The notes: generated by a model not told the origin, from the sequence alone. A stretch of 64,000 bases of DNA from Gammaproteobacteria bacterium (GCA_024742995.1 JANSXK010000007.1:50068-114067), one strand, 5' to 3'; numbered from the stretch's first letter, positions 44,902 to 55,562 are shown. Numbers and translations: made by a program.

Positions 44902-45285
44902 TTACATCGCTTGGACTTCTTTCTTAATCTCCAAATCATTTTTTTCATCAAGAAACATCGTCCAAACAATTAACAAGTTTTGACTTTGAATTTGATATAG
45001 CGGCACGTTCGTCTCCCAGCGCGCATCCATCGAAGACTCTTGAATAGCATGGATAAAAAACTTGCTATCACCCAAGTCTATTTTGCCATCACATTCTTTC
45101 GTCGCATGAGGTGCAATCACACCCTGACACCCTTCAAGAGGATAAGAAAAATGTTGCCGCATAAACACCGCGTATTCATTGGGTGTGTTGTTGATAATAC
45201 GATGTTTTGCATAACCTGTGTTTGCAGAGGCAATAACGGTGCAACTCATTAATACAACAGCAGCCATCAATTGATTCAATTTCAC
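44902..45285 (-). CDS. Small secreted protein of unknown function
   Basis: A 127-residue protein with a signal peptide (MKLNQLMAAVVLMSCTVIASA, probable cleavage after ASA). The mature part of about 105 residues has two or three cysteines (EGCQGVIAPHATKECDGK), which could form a disulfide in the periplasm. No family is recognised. The frame continues 15 codons further upstream, but the GTG at 45285 has GAGG about seven bases before it and gives a normal signal peptide, so I prefer it. It lies downstream of the valine-degradation genes but separated by 52 bases. Confidence 0.7.
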   Translation of the reverse strand: MKLNQLMAAVVLMSCTVIASANTGYAKHRIINNTPNEYAVFMRQHFSYPLEGCQGVIAPHATKECDGKIDLGDSKFFIHAIQESSMDARWETNVPLYQIQSQNLLIVWTMFLDEKNDLEIKKEVQAM

Positions 45286-45337
45286 AAATAACCTCGGCGA
45301 TAAAAGAAAACGAATGTAGCATACGGACAAAAAAACA

Positions 45338-46360
45338 TCAAATACACTCGAAATAACGATTAACCATCATCTGTGTCACATCTGCCAAACTCACAGGCTG
45401 CCAATAGGGCTTTTGATCTTTGTCCACAACCGTTGCTCTGATGCCCTCATAAAAGTCATGATCTTGCAAGAAATGGCGTACCAATCTCCCATCCATTTCT
45501 AAACAAGCATTCAAATCTTTAGATTTGGCTGCACGAAACTGTTGTAGCGTGACTTTCAAACTCAAAGGAGAACGTGTTGCCAAACGATCATGCACATCCT
45601 GAAACCATGCCGTACCCATCTGCTGTAACCTTTCCATCACACGCTCCATGCTATCCGCAACAAAACAGGCATCGATGTTGTCTTGTTTTTTTACCAAGGT
45701 CGAGGTGATGTTTTTCTCAGCAAATTTCGCCAAACACGCATCCACCTTTTCATGCGCATTATCTGATAAATCTGCTTTCAGCAATGCTTTGACTAATTTC
45801 GGGAAATTGTCTGCCAAAACCACGGCAGAAACCAAGCCTAAAGCCAAAGCATCTTTGGCATTGATACGATCCCCAGTTAACCCTAAATAATACCCAAATT
45901 GTCCAGGACATTGCGCTAAAATATGGCTGGCACCAATATCTGGGAAAAAGCCAATGGCTGTTTCTGGCATTGCAAACGCAAAACGCTCGCTCGCCACAGG
46001 GTGAGAACCATGAAGGGAAATACCCACCCCACCCCCGATCGTCATGCCATTCATCAAAGCAATGTAAGGTTTAGGGAAATCATGAATCAAATGATTCAAA
46101 CGATATTCACGTTCGAAAAAATTTAATTGCTGCGAAAACTCACCTCGCGCGTCGTACAGTTGGCGAATATCCCCCCCTGCACAAAATGCTTTCCCAGGCT
46201 CCGCCTGAATCACCACCGCGTGTATCTCCGGATCAGTTTGCCAAAGCAACAATTGAGCCGTCATGGTATCGATCATTGCTAATGACAATGCATGTAAAGC
46301 CTTAGGACGATTTAAGGTCAAAAAACCAATATTTCCTTCTACAGAACAGTCTACAGCCAC
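45338..46360 (-). CDS. 3-hydroxyisobutyryl-CoA hydrolase
   Basis: A 340-residue crotonase-fold protein of the HIBYL-CoA hydrolase type, the step that releases 3-hydroxyisobutyrate in valine degradation. AFCAGGDIRQLYD near residue 60 and NGMTIGGGVGISLHG near 105 form the oxyanion hole. ERFAFAMPETAIGFFPDIGASHIL carries the hydrolase-specific glutamate and aspartate. The C-terminal extension (LQQFRAAKSKDLNACLEMDGRLVRHFLQDHDFYEGIRATVVDKDQKPYWQP) separates it from ordinary enoyl-CoA hydratases. It is the third gene of a minus-strand set with acyl-CoA dehydrogenase and enoyl-CoA hydratase. Confidence 0.9.
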   Translation of the reverse strand: MAVDCSVEGNIGFLTLNRPKALHALSLAMIDTMTAQLLLWQTDPEIHAVVIQAEPGKAFCAGGDIRQLYDARGEFSQQLNFFEREYRLNHLIHDFPKPYIALMNGMTIGGGVGISLHGSHPVASERFAFAMPETAIGFFPDIGASHILAQCPGQFGYYLGLTGDRINAKDALALGLVSAVVLADNFPKLVKALLKADLSDNAHEKVDACLAKFAEKNITSTLVKKQDNIDACFVADSMERVMERLQQMGTAWFQDVHDRLATRSPLSLKVTLQQFRAAKSKDLNACLEMDGRLVRHFLQDHDFYEGIRATVVDKDQKPYWQPVSLADVTQMMVNRYFECI

Positions 46361-46363
46361 GCC

Positions 46364-47137
46364 TTATTCTCCTTTAAATTCTGGGGAGCGACGCGCAAAG
46401 AATGCCTCAACCCCTTCTTTTTTATCAGTACTGGCACAGGTTTTTGCAAACTGTAATGCCTCAATGTGCAGCGCTTCCGTCAAAGGAAGATCGTAGCCAT
46501 GATCAATGGCTTCCATCACACCCATCAATGCCAATGGCGCCATGCTTAAAATTTGTTGCAATAAGGCCATGGCTCTTTCTTCAAGTGCTTCCAAAGCTAC
46601 CACCTCCGATACCAAACCCCATTGCATCGCAGTCTCAGCATCAATCATACGTCCGGAGAGACAGAGATCAAGCGCCCGCCCCTTACCAACAAGTCTTGCC
46701 AAGCGCTGGGTACCCCCATACCCTGGAATCACACCCAGTTTTACTTCAGGTTGAGAAAACTGTGCACTACTTGCTGCAATACGTAATGTCGCAGACATGG
46801 CCAATTCGCAGCCACCACCCAAAGCATAACCATTGATGGCAGCAAGTGATGGTTTGCCTAATGTTTCTAATAAACGAAAAACGTTTTGTCCCATGCGCGC
46901 AAACTCATACCCCGTTTGGGCATCACATTCCGCCAAACGATGAATATCAGCGCCGGCACAAAATGCTTTGCCCGCACCACTCAGCAATATGCCTTTGATG
47001 GCTTTATCTTCTTTGGTCTTGTGTAGTACTTGGGTTAATGCATTTAAAACATCGGCGTTTAAAGCATTTAATTTGTCTGGGCGATTCAAGGTGATACGCA
47101 AAATACCGTCCTGAATCTGCTCCTCTAAAACTGACAT
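46364..47137 (-). CDS. Enoyl-CoA hydratase
   Basis: A 257-residue crotonase that adds water to a 2-enoyl-CoA; in this context methacrylyl-CoA is the likely substrate. AFCAGADIHRLAE and NGYALGGGCELAMS provide the oxyanion hole and the first catalytic glutamate, and FSQPEVKLGVIPGYGGTQRL the second. I chose the ATG at 47137 (MSVLEEQ), which has AAGGAG upstream; an in-frame start 39 bases earlier would overlap the preceding gene. It ends three bases before the hydrolase gene starts, indicating one operon. Confidence 0.92.
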   Translation of the reverse strand: MSVLEEQIQDGILRITLNRPDKLNALNADVLNALTQVLHKTKEDKAIKGILLSGAGKAFCAGADIHRLAECDAQTGYEFARMGQNVFRLLETLGKPSLAAINGYALGGGCELAMSATLRIAASSAQFSQPEVKLGVIPGYGGTQRLARLVGKGRALDLCLSGRMIDAETAMQWGLVSEVVALEALEERAMALLQQILSMAPLALMGVMEAIDHGYDLPLTEALHIEALQFAKTCASTDKKEGVEAFFARRSPEFKGE

Positions 47138-47162
47138 GGCGTTGTTTCTCCTTAAGACTTTC

Positions 47163-48320
47163 TCATTCAATAACATATTCCGTGTCTAAAACCGCTTTGG
47201 CAATAATTTCCCGCATGATTTCATTCGTGCCCTCTAATATTTGATGCACTCGTAAATCACGGAAAATGCGTTCAATTTGATAATCCCGCAGATAGCCATA
47301 CCCACCGTGTAATTGCATGGCTTTGTCAGAGATTTGAAAAGCCACGTCCGTTGCCATGCGTTTGGCCATCGCACAATACATCGGGGCTTTCGGATGGTTT
47401 TTATCTAAACAATCAGCGGCACGATATACCATCAGCCTGGCAGCTTCAAAATCTGTGAGCATGTCAGAAAAATAAAACCGTAGTGCCTGCATTTTACTGA
47501 GCGGTTGTTTGAATTGTTGGCGTTCTTGCATATAAGATTGGGTCAAACGTAAACAGGCAGCGGCGCCGCCTAAAGAACAAGCGGCAATATTAATACGACC
47601 CCCATTCAGTGCGGATAATGCGATCTTAAATCCCATGCCTTCATCACCCACCCGATTATTCACAGGCACGCGACAATTACTGAAATACACCATGGCTGTG
47701 GGCTGATTACGCCAGCCCATTTTGTGTTCCAAATTTCCAAAGCTCAATCCAGGGGTATCCTTTTCTACTAAAATACAGGTGATGCCTTGATGCACTTGTT
47801 TATTCGTGCGCACCATACATAAATACACATCACTCACACTACCCCCTGAAATAAAGGCCTTAGAGCCATTTAAAACATAGTGATCCCCATCTAAGGTTGC
47901 GGTGGTTTTTAACGATGCGGCATCAGAACCAGAATCAGGTTCGGTCAAGCAATAACTAGAAAGCAATTGCATGGTAGTTAATTTTGGTCCCAACTGTGCA
48001 CGTAATTCTGGAGAAGCGTAATGATCAATCACGCCCGTTACCATATTATGGATAGACAAATACGCACTGGTCGTCACACAGCCTGTGGCCAATTGTTCAA
48101 ACACAATTGCCGCTGCCAAACGATTTAATGCCGCGCCCCCAATATCTGTTTGCGCGTAAACCCCAGCCATCCCTAGTGCTGCTGCTTCGCGTAATGTGGC
48201 AATCGGAAATTCTGAATGCTCATCCCAAGCTGCTGCGTTTGGCTCTAATTGAGAACGCGCGAATTCTGCTGCCATATCTCGAAAAGCTTGCAACTCTTCG
48301 CCTAATTCAAATTGCATCAT
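47163..48320 (-). CDS. Acyl-CoA dehydrogenase, probably isobutyryl-CoA dehydrogenase
   Basis: A 385-residue flavoprotein. SSYCLTEPDSGSDAASLKTTA near residue 130 is the acyl-CoA dehydrogenase FAD signature. QLHGGYGYLRDYQIERIFRDLRVHQILEGTNEIMREII near the end contains the conserved C-terminal signature, with the catalytic base near ILEGTNEI. Alone it could be any short- or branched-chain enzyme; the two following genes make isobutyryl-CoA (valine breakdown) the best guess. An ATG-ATG pair opens the gene, and AAGGA favours the second (48317). It diverges from recQ. Confidence 0.88.
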   Translation of the reverse strand: MMQFELGEELQAFRDMAAEFARSQLEPNAAAWDEHSEFPIATLREAAALGMAGVYAQTDIGGAALNRLAAAIVFEQLATGCVTTSAYLSIHNMVTGVIDHYASPELRAQLGPKLTTMQLLSSYCLTEPDSGSDAASLKTTATLDGDHYVLNGSKAFISGGSVSDVYLCMVRTNKQVHQGITCILVEKDTPGLSFGNLEHKMGWRNQPTAMVYFSNCRVPVNNRVGDEGMGFKIALSALNGGRINIAACSLGGAAACLRLTQSYMQERQQFKQPLSKMQALRFYFSDMLTDFEAARLMVYRAADCLDKNHPKAPMYCAMAKRMATDVAFQISDKAMQLHGGYGYLRDYQIERIFRDLRVHQILEGTNEIMREIIAKAVLDTEYVIE

Positions 48321-48443
48321 CCGTCCTTATGTGGTTTCATAGACGCATATTTAGAGGACATAAGTTAAACACCAAAACTGCTGTTTTTCTTAGAGCTCTT
48401 ATTCATATCATTGCATTGGCTTCGTGTAAAGTAAGAATCATAA

Positions 48444-50273
48444 ATGACAACACAACCGCTCAGCGCGCATCAAATCTTAAAAGATTATTATGGCTACGAT
48501 CAATTCCGTGATCCGCAAGAAGCGATCATTGAAGATTTGATTCAAGGCCAAGATCTCCTCGTCCTCATGCCGACGGGGGGTGGTAAATCGTTATGCTATC
48601 AAATCCCCGCATTGATCCGAAAGGGTGTTGGGATTGTGATCTCACCGCTGATTGCTTTGATGGAAGATCAAGTCACTGCCTTAAATTTGCTAGGGATTCG
48701 TGCCGCTTATTACAATTCCTCATTAACCAGCGAACAAGCCAGAAACGTCTTAGCACGCTTACATGCGAATGATTTGGATTTATTGTATATCGCCCCTGAA
48801 AGACTATTAAATACTGGGTTTTTAGAGCGCCTAGAAGAATGCGAGATTTCATTATTCGCCATCGATGAAGCACATTGCATTTCACAATGGGGCCATGATT
48901 TTCGGCCTGAATACGCGGCATTAGGTATCTTAAAGACCCAATTTCCACACCTCCCGATCATTGCGCTCACTGCCACAGCAGATTTACAAACCCAAAAAGA
49001 TATGGTGGTCAGGTTAAATTACACGCCAAAATCTTATATCGCTTCCTTCAATCGTCCCAACATCTATTATCAAGTGGTGCCCAAACAAAATCCACTAAAA
49101 CAAATCCAGCAATTTTTGCAAACCCAAACCCAACAAGCAGGAATCATCTATTGTGCCACCCGCGTAGGAGTTGAAAAACTAACGGCTAAACTGCAAGCAG
49201 CAAACTTTCGGGTACGTGGGTATCATGCCGGGTTATCTCATCAAGAACGAAAAGACGCTCAAACCTTGTTTCGCTATGATGAAATCGATATTGTGGTGGC
49301 AACCATTGCTTTTGGCATGGGCATCGACAAGCCGAATGTTCGTTTTGTGATTCACTACGATTTGCCGAAAAACATTGAAAGTTATTATCAAGAAACGGGG
49401 CGTGCCGGACGTGACGGCTTAGATGCCAGAGCATTCATGTTATTTGATCCTGCGGATAGCGCTCGCTTAAGAGGATGGATCGCCGCATTACCTAGTGAAG
49501 AGCAACAACGAGTTGAGCACAATAAATTAAATCATATGCTGGCGTTTGCTACCGCCGCACAATGTCGCCGTCAAATTTTATTGCGTTATTTCAATGAAGA
49601 GCAGGCAAAACCCTGTGGATTCTGCGATGTTTGCGACAATCCTCCCATTACGATAGATGCGACACTTAACGTGCAAAAGTTTTTATCTTGTGTCTATCGC
49701 CTCAAACAAAACTATGGCTTAAATCACGTCATTGCAGTATTACGAGGTAGTACAGCAGAAAAAGTCAAACAAATGGGGCATCATCGTTTATCTACCTACG
49801 GTATCGGCAAAGAACAGTCTGAAGCCTACTGGCGCCATTTGGCGTGGCAATTGATTCATCGCGACTATTGTTATCAAGACACTGAACATTTCAATGTGAT
49901 TCGCTTGCATGCCAAAGCCAAAGATATTTTACTGCACCAAGCGTCAATCAGTTTAACCGAATTACCCCCTACTCAAAAAACACCTGGGGTCAAAAGAAAA
50001 ACTCATCATCCTTCTATGGCTGGAGATCCTTTATTCGAACGCTTACGAGCATTACGCCGCCGCTTAGCAGAAGAAGAATCCAAACCCTCTTTCCTCATTT
50101 TCAGTGATGCGACATTACATGATATGATGCGCGTCAAGCCACAAACCATCGACCAAATGTTGCTGGTTTCTGGGATTGGGCAACGTAAGCTCACCCAATA
50201 CGGGCATTATTTTCTAGAACTTTTAAAAGAGACAAACCATGACAGTCGAACACACGCTCCTGAACACGCCTGA
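48444..50273 (+). CDS. recQ: ATP-dependent DNA helicase RecQ
   Basis: RecQ unwinds DNA in repair and recombination (RecF pathway). The 609-residue product has the full layout: helicase with Walker [18 protein letters not shown] (near residue 45), [18 protein letters not shown] as the DEAH box with RecQ aromatic loop, and [13 protein letters not shown] as motif VI. The RQC zinc site is CRRQIL...CGFCDVC near residues 370-395. A C-terminal HRDC domain follows ([31 protein letters not shown]). The 3' end overlaps the start of the mrp gene by 35 bases. Confidence 0.97.
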   Translation: MTTQPLSAHQILKDYYGYDQFRDPQEAIIEDLIQGQDLLVLMPTGGGKSLCYQIPALIRKGVGIVISPLIALMEDQVTALNLLGIRAAYYNSSLTSEQARNVLARLHANDLDLLYIAPERLLNTGFLERLEECEISLFAIDEAHCISQWGHDFRPEYAALGILKTQFPHLPIIALTATADLQTQKDMVVRLNYTPKSYIASFNRPNIYYQVVPKQNPLKQIQQFLQTQTQQAGIIYCATRVGVEKLTAKLQAANFRVRGYHAGLSHQERKDAQTLFRYDEIDIVVATIAFGMGIDKPNVRFVIHYDLPKNIESYYQETGRAGRDGLDARAFMLFDPADSARLRGWIAALPSEEQQRVEHNKLNHMLAFATAAQCRRQILLRYFNEEQAKPCGFCDVCDNPPITIDATLNVQKFLSCVYRLKQNYGLNHVIAVLRGSTAEKVKQMGHHRLSTYGIGKEQSEAYWRHLAWQLIHRDYCYQDTEHFNVIRLHAKAKDILLHQASISLTELPPTQKTPGVKRKTHHPSMAGDPLFERLRALRRRLAEEESKPSFLIFSDATLHDMMRVKPQTIDQMLLVSGIGQRKLTQYGHYFLELLKETNHDSRTHAPEHA

Positions 50274-51288
50274 TACCCTACTCCAGATCAGCCTCAATGA
50301 TTTGGGATTAGAACCACAAATCAGGACACAAGGACAAGATATCTCCCTAGAAATCACCGCCAATTATCCCATTAAATTTCTTGAACAGTCGTTACAAGAA
50401 GCGCTGCAAACCCAATTGTCACAATACAAGATCCAAATCCGTACCCAGCAAACCATTCGCCCCCATCAAACCCAATTACCCGGCCAAGGATTACGTGGCG
50501 TCAAAAATATCATTGCCATTGGTTCTGGCAAAGGTGGCGTCGGCAAATCCACCATCGCAGTCAATTTAGCAACTGCTTTAGCGCGTTTGGGTGCGAAAGT
50601 AGGCTTATTAGATGCTGATATCTACGGTCCCAGTATTCCTTTGATGCTGGGTGACGTACCGAGCGTCGCAGTGCAAGAGGATCGTTATCTGCCGATTGCC
50701 GCGCACGGCATTGAAGCCATGTCGATTGGTTATTTAACAGCCTCAGAAACCGCCTTGATTTGGCGCGGCCCCATGCTGGCCAAATCTTTGATTCAAATGC
50801 TGGATAAAACAGCATGGCATGATTTGGATTATTTATTCGTTGATTTGCCACCTGGTACAGGGGATATCCAATTAAGCTTGGTACAAAAAATCCCTTTGGC
50901 AGGTGCCGTGGTTGTCACCACACCCCAGCAAATTGCAACTTTAGATGCACAAAAAGCCATCCAATTATTTGCTAAAACAAATATTCATACTTTGGGTATC
51001 ATTGAAAATATGTCACTCCATCGCTGCAGCCAATGTGGCCATCATGATACCATCTTCGGTCAAGGCGGTGCTGCCCAATTAGCACACGATTATGATTGCC
51101 CCCTATTAGGACAATTGCCTCTAGACAGCCGCATTGGCCATGCAGCCGATCAAGGTTGTCCCCCTGCGTTATCAAATAATCCAGATCTCGCACGACTCTT
51201 TCTGCTAAGCGCAGTAAACACAGCAAAAGCACTCAGCTCAAGAGCGCTGAATTACGCAGATAAATTACCTCCGATAGTAAGTGGGTAA
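50239..51288 (+). CDS. mrp: Mrp/ApbC P-loop ATPase, iron-sulfur cluster carrier
   Basis: Mrp (ApbC) binds and transfers iron-sulfur clusters to apo-proteins. The 349-residue product starts with a MIP18-like N-terminal domain (about 1-75). [20 protein letters not shown] near 96 is the deviant Walker A motif, followed by [30 protein letters not shown] is the Walker B region, and the cluster-binding C-x-x-C is in HRCSQCGHH near residue 260. The start lies inside recQ, which is compatible with coupled translation. No companion Fe-S genes are nearby. Confidence 0.94.
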   Translation: MTVEHTLLNTPDTLLQISLNDLGLEPQIRTQGQDISLEITANYPIKFLEQSLQEALQTQLSQYKIQIRTQQTIRPHQTQLPGQGLRGVKNIIAIGSGKGGVGKSTIAVNLATALARLGAKVGLLDADIYGPSIPLMLGDVPSVAVQEDRYLPIAAHGIEAMSIGYLTASETALIWRGPMLAKSLIQMLDKTAWHDLDYLFVDLPPGTGDIQLSLVQKIPLAGAVVVTTPQQIATLDAQKAIQLFAKTNIHTLGIIENMSLHRCSQCGHHDTIFGQGGAAQLAHDYDCPLLGQLPLDSRIGHAADQGCPPALSNNPDLARLFLLSAVNTAKALSSRALNYADKLPPIVSG

Positions 51289-51397
51289 AACAATCCACAT
51301 CCCGTCAATTGAAGCCCAGCATAAACTGTTAATAGTTGCATTGCCGATCTCAGCAAGCTACTATTAGACTTTTACAGGTACAAACCCAAGCAGATGC

Positions 51398-53290
51398 ATG
51401 TCCGACCATAATTATAACGCAGAATCCATCGAGGTATTAAGTGGGCTGGAACCTGTGCAACGCCGGCCTGGCATGTACACCGATACTACTCGCCCCAATC
51501 ACTTGGCCCAAGAAGTCATTGATAATTCCGTGGATGAAGTACTGGCAGGTTTTGCCACCGAAATCACAGTTACCCTCTTTGAAGACGATTCGATAGAAGT
51601 ATCTGATAATGGTCGTGGCATGCCCGTGGATCTTCATCCCCAATTAGGCTTACCTGGTGTAGAAGTCATTATGACACGCCTGCATGCGGGTGGTAAATTT
51701 TCAAATAAATCCTACCAATTTTCCGGTGGCTTACATGGCGTCGGGGTATCTGTGGTGAATGCATTGTCCACACGCACAGAAGTCACTATCAAACGCGACG
51801 GTATTCAATATCAAATGGATTTTGCTGATGGTCACAAATGTGAAGAACTTCGCAAAATAGGTACTGTAAAAAAACGTGACACAGGTACCACCATTCATTT
51901 TTGGCCTGATCCCAAATACTTTGATTCCAAACGTATCTCAGTCAAACAGTTGATCCATGTCTTAAGAGCCAAAGCCGTGCTTTGCTCTGGCATGACCATG
52001 ATCTTTATCAATAAAAACACCAATGAAACCACGAGTTGGTGTTATCAAAACGGCCTATTGGATTATCTGCTACTCTCATTGCCTCCAGAGTTTGTACCCG
52101 AAGAACCTTTTACCGGCGAATTAACCACACCAGAAGCAACTATTTCCTGGGCCTTGGCTTGGGTGACATCCACGTCAAGTCCTGTCAGTGAGAGTTATGT
52201 AAACTTGATTCCGACTCTGCAAGGCGGTACCCACGTCAATGGCTTACGCTCAGGATTATTTGATGCCTTATCCAATTTTTGTGAATTACGTAATTTGTAT
52301 CCACGCGGCATCAAGTTAAGCGCGGACGATCTCTGGGAACCTTGCCAATACGTCTTGTCAGTCAAAATGAATGAGCCTCAATTTGCCGGCCAAATCAAAG
52401 AACGCTTGACCTCACGTCAAATGTCAACTTGGGTCAATGGCGTGGTCAAAGATGCTTTTTCTTTATGGCTGAATCAATACCGAAATCAAGGCGAATTGAT
52501 CGCGAATATCGCCATCGAACGCGCCCAAAAACGCTTGCGCCAAGCCAAACAAGTGGCACGCAAACGCATCAATCAAGGCCCGGCCCTACCTGGAAAATTA
52601 GCAGATTGCTTGCAACAAGATTTGAGCCAAGCCGAACTATTTTTGGTAGAAGGTGATTCGGCAGGTGGCTCAGCAAAACAAGCTCGGAGCAAAGATTTTC
52701 AAGCCATTTTACCCTTACGCGGCAAAATCTTAAATTCCTGGGAAGTAGATTCCTCACAAGTCTTAGCATCTCAAGAAATTCATGACATCGCTGTGGCCAT
52801 TGGTGTTGATCCCAGCTCCACCGACTTGTCGGGGCTACGTTACGGTAAAATTTGCATTTTGGCGGATGCAGATTCTGATGGTGCCCATATTGCAACCCTC
52901 ATCTGCGCCCTCTTTGTAAAGCATTTCAAGCCCTTGATAGAAGCAGGTCATATCTATGTCGCAATGCCGCCTTTATATCGTATTGATGCCGGCAAAGAAG
53001 TGCAATATGCCCTCGATGACGTAGAAAGAGATCATATTATTAAATTACTCAGTAAAAAGACTAAAGCTAAAATTAATGTCCAACGCTTCAAAGGCTTGGG
53101 AGAAATGAATCCTATGCAATTGCGCGAAACAACCATGGATCCCGACACACGACGTCTGGTGCAATTAACACTAGATGAAGAGAATCCTGAAACACTAGAA
53201 ATCATGGATATGATGTTAGCTAAAAAGCGAGCATCAGACCGTAAACGATGGTTGGAAACAAAAGGAAATTTGCGAGATGCTGAGGGCTAA
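51398..53290 (+). CDS. parE: DNA topoisomerase IV subunit B
   Basis: ParE is the ATPase subunit that works with ParC to unlink daughter chromosomes. The 630-residue product has VQRRPGMYTDT and the GHKL ATP site (VIDNSVDEVLAG, DNGRGMPVD, GGLHGVGVSVVNAL). The Toprim domain has LFLVEGDSAGGSAKQARSKDFQAILPLRGKILN near 420 and ILADADSDGAHIATL near 485. The C-terminal RFKGLGEMNPMQLRETTMDP is diagnostic of the family. At 630 residues and with these details it is ParE and not GyrB (about 800). parC is not in the window. Confidence 0.96.
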   Translation: MSDHNYNAESIEVLSGLEPVQRRPGMYTDTTRPNHLAQEVIDNSVDEVLAGFATEITVTLFEDDSIEVSDNGRGMPVDLHPQLGLPGVEVIMTRLHAGGKFSNKSYQFSGGLHGVGVSVVNALSTRTEVTIKRDGIQYQMDFADGHKCEELRKIGTVKKRDTGTTIHFWPDPKYFDSKRISVKQLIHVLRAKAVLCSGMTMIFINKNTNETTSWCYQNGLLDYLLLSLPPEFVPEEPFTGELTTPEATISWALAWVTSTSSPVSESYVNLIPTLQGGTHVNGLRSGLFDALSNFCELRNLYPRGIKLSADDLWEPCQYVLSVKMNEPQFAGQIKERLTSRQMSTWVNGVVKDAFSLWLNQYRNQGELIANIAIERAQKRLRQAKQVARKRINQGPALPGKLADCLQQDLSQAELFLVEGDSAGGSAKQARSKDFQAILPLRGKILNSWEVDSSQVLASQEIHDIAVAIGVDPSSTDLSGLRYGKICILADADSDGAHIATLICALFVKHFKPLIEAGHIYVAMPPLYRIDAGKEVQYALDDVERDHIIKLLSKKTKAKINVQRFKGLGEMNPMQLRETTMDPDTRRLVQLTLDEENPETLEIMDMMLAKKRASDRKRWLETKGNLRDAEG

Positions 53291-53308
53291 TAAGGTTAAG
53301 CTAGATTT

Positions 53309-54181
53309 TTAGTCGTACATTGCTTGCATCAAATCCACCAACAGTTCTGCAGTTTTCCCTTTTTCATCTCGTATGGGATTAAGTTCAGTAATTTCAAACC
53401 CTAAGATCTCTTCTTTATGTGGCATCACCCGTAATGCATCCTGCAATGCTTTGCCATTCATCCCACCTGCTTCTCGATAACCAACGCCCGGGGCATCTTT
53501 AGGATTGATGGCATCCAAATCAATACTGACCCCAAAACCACAAGTATTGGCTCGAACGATGTCACATGCTTCAGTCAAAACCACATCTACCCCTCGCACT
53601 TGGACTTCTTCCATAAAATATATCTTAACACCTCGTTGTTTTAAAAATTCATGCTCTTCCTCTTCATAAGCGTGAATACCAATCAAACATATATTTTGGG
53701 GCAACAATTTGGGATGTTCATCTAAAATCTGGCATAAGTTTTCCACCCCTTGTCCTAGAAGATGAGCAAGAGGCATACCGTGCATATTGTGTGAATGTGT
53801 TGTCTCTGGGGTATGGCTGTCCATATGGGCATCGATCCATATCAACCCAATATCACCATCACCTCGATACGCATGCGCAACCGCGCTCCAAGTACCCATC
53901 GCAGACGAATGATCACCCCCAATGACACAGAAGGCTTGCTTTTCCTGTACACAGGTGAACACCGCTTGGCTGAGTTCGATCAGGCTTTCTTCAATCAAAG
54001 GCAGCACGTCAGTCCCATGTGTCAAAGAAGTTGTCTTGATCATCGCATGCCAAAATACCGGGGTTGAAAGCTGTTGTAAAAGCTGCGGATGATAATACAA
54101 ATACCACGGACCTAACGCACAATCAGGATTATTAGCGGCAACTCCAGAAGCAAACCCGATTAACGCCACCGTTTTGCTCAT
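53309..54181 (-). CDS. Arginase family protein
   Basis: A 290-residue ureohydrolase. The binuclear manganese site is complete: IGGDHSS, WIDAHMDSHTPETTHSHNMHG and SIDLDAINPKDAPGVGYREAGG. The HMDSHTPETTHSHNMHG form is closer to arginase than to agmatinase. Arginase makes ornithine and urea from arginine. The gene overlaps the upstream ornithine cyclodeaminase by four bases, so the two are expressed as a unit, and ornithine is thus the expected product. Its 3' end converges on parE, with 18 bases between. Confidence 0.88.
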   Translation of the reverse strand: MSKTVALIGFASGVAANNPDCALGPWYLYYHPQLLQQLSTPVFWHAMIKTTSLTHGTDVLPLIEESLIELSQAVFTCVQEKQAFCVIGGDHSSAMGTWSAVAHAYRGDGDIGLIWIDAHMDSHTPETTHSHNMHGMPLAHLLGQGVENLCQILDEHPKLLPQNICLIGIHAYEEEEHEFLKQRGVKIYFMEEVQVRGVDVVLTEACDIVRANTCGFGVSIDLDAINPKDAPGVGYREAGGMNGKALQDALRVMPHKEEILGFEITELNPIRDEKGKTAELLVDLMQAMYD

Positions 54182-55209
54182 TGAGACTCTCCCATCAATA
54201 ATCCAAACAAATTCTTAGAATCTGCAATTTGCTCAGGGATCAAATGAACATGCTTACCCAAATGAAGCTCCTCTGCCAATTGATAACATAAACGCAAAAT
54301 ACTAAAATCTTCTATGGCAAATCCCACACTATCATAGAGGCTGATCTCCTGATCATGCTCTCGACCTGGCTTTTTGTCGCTGATAATTTCCCATAATTCA
54401 GCATAAACATAGTCTTTGGCACGCTCGCCTAAATTTTGTAACTCTCCCTCACGCACAGTTTGTGGAAAATACTCAATTACCACTTTGGCATGCGTTAAAA
54501 TATCTGGATCTAATTCCGTTTTCCCAGGCGAATCACCTCCAACAGCAGAAATATGTTGGCCAAGTTGTAACCAAGCTTGCTCTATAACTTTTTGTTTGCC
54601 TTTGGCAGCGGTTGTTGTCACAATGATATCCGCCTCTTCTAACGCTGATCTGGCGCTATCAGCAGGGTGTAATGTAAACGATTCATCCTTGAGATGATCC
54701 GCAAAACGTGCCATCGCAGCAGTATCAATATCAAAATAATGTACTTCAGATAAATCAAATAACGCATGATGCGCCAAGACTTGGAACTCACTTTGCGCAC
54801 CACAGCCAATAATTGCCAAACGCTTGCTGTTTTGCTTTGCCAAATATTTAGATGCTAACGCAGACGTTGCAGCCGTTCGTAGTCCCGTCAACAACGTCAT
54901 CGAAGCAACCATCAAAGGTAATCCCGTTGCCACTTCTGCCAACATACCAAATGCAACAATATTTAATTTATTATCTAAAGGATTTAATGGATGTCCATTG
55001 ACGTATTTGAACGTGTAATAGGTATCATTACAAATGGGCATCAATTCCATCACCCCATCTGGCACGTATAGTGCATGCCGAGGTGTCTTTTGAAACTTAT
55101 CCCAATGTGAAAAGTCTTCGGATAAATACTCACATAAACGTAAATAAAACTGTTTTAATCCAAGTGTTTTGACCATTTCGCAGATAACGGGCACTTCTAA
55201 TAACAACAT
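54178..55209 (-). CDS. Ornithine cyclodeaminase family protein
   Basis: A 343-residue protein of the ornithine cyclodeaminase/mu-crystallin family. LAIIGCGAQSEFQVLAHHAL near residue 130 is the NAD-binding motif, and HISAVGGDSPGKTELDPDIL near 220 holds the aspartate used in catalysis. The N-terminal substrate region contains MELMPICNDTYYTFKYVNGHP. Ornithine cyclodeaminase turns ornithine into proline and ammonia. Co-translation with arginase makes an arginine-to-proline route the simplest reading. The gene is slightly long for the family, and other members reduce different imines, so the substrate is inferred. Confidence 0.88.
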   Translation of the reverse strand: MLLLEVPVICEMVKTLGLKQFYLRLCEYLSEDFSHWDKFQKTPRHALYVPDGVMELMPICNDTYYTFKYVNGHPLNPLDNKLNIVAFGMLAEVATGLPLMVASMTLLTGLRTAATSALASKYLAKQNSKRLAIIGCGAQSEFQVLAHHALFDLSEVHYFDIDTAAMARFADHLKDESFTLHPADSARSALEEADIIVTTTAAKGKQKVIEQAWLQLGQHISAVGGDSPGKTELDPDILTHAKVVIEYFPQTVREGELQNLGERAKDYVYAELWEIISDKKPGREHDQEISLYDSVGFAIEDFSILRLCYQLAEELHLGKHVHLIPEQIADSKNLFGLLMGESQ

Positions 55210-55461
55210 GGATACATTCCCAAAGAAAAGGTCTTAAGAAACAGTGTGGAGAATGTATATGAAAAAATCAAAACATATTTTAGTATTGAAGTCATTTTTT
55301 ACACCACAACATGGTCATAAAAATTGCATTATGGACAAGATGAACTACACTTTAATTGAGCATATATGGTTTCAATTTGCAGTATGATTGTTTTTAGAAC
55401 TTAAAAATGGTCGGCAAAAATCATAATTGCTCATATCAAGTCCAATAAACAGGAGTTAATC

Positions 55462-55548
55462 ATGTTAAAGAAAAAAAAGATCGTTCGTAAACCAGCTGCT
55501 AAAAAAAGAAAAAGCACTGTAAAAAGCAAATCACGTTGTAAAAAATAA
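55462..55548 (+). CDS. 28-residue very basic mini-protein
   Basis: A short gene with all the marks of expression. AGGAG sits six bases before the ATG, the frame is 28 codons, and a clear terminator begins 14 bases after the stop. The product is almost all lysine, arginine, alanine and serine, starting MLKKKKIVRKPAAKK and ending with a cysteine in SRCKK, so it should bind nucleic acids. It is too small for most gene finders. It resembles a histone-H1-like or ribosomal-protein-like tail, but no family can be assigned. Confidence 0.6.
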   Translation: MLKKKKIVRKPAAKKRKSTVKSKSRCKK

Positions 55549-55562
55549 TTTGTCCCATCCAA

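Noticed and set aside
47138..47176. Upstream start for the enoyl-CoA hydratase
   Set aside because: It would overlap the preceding gene and lacks a ribosome site, while the ATG at 47137 has AAGGAG and the usual family N-terminus.
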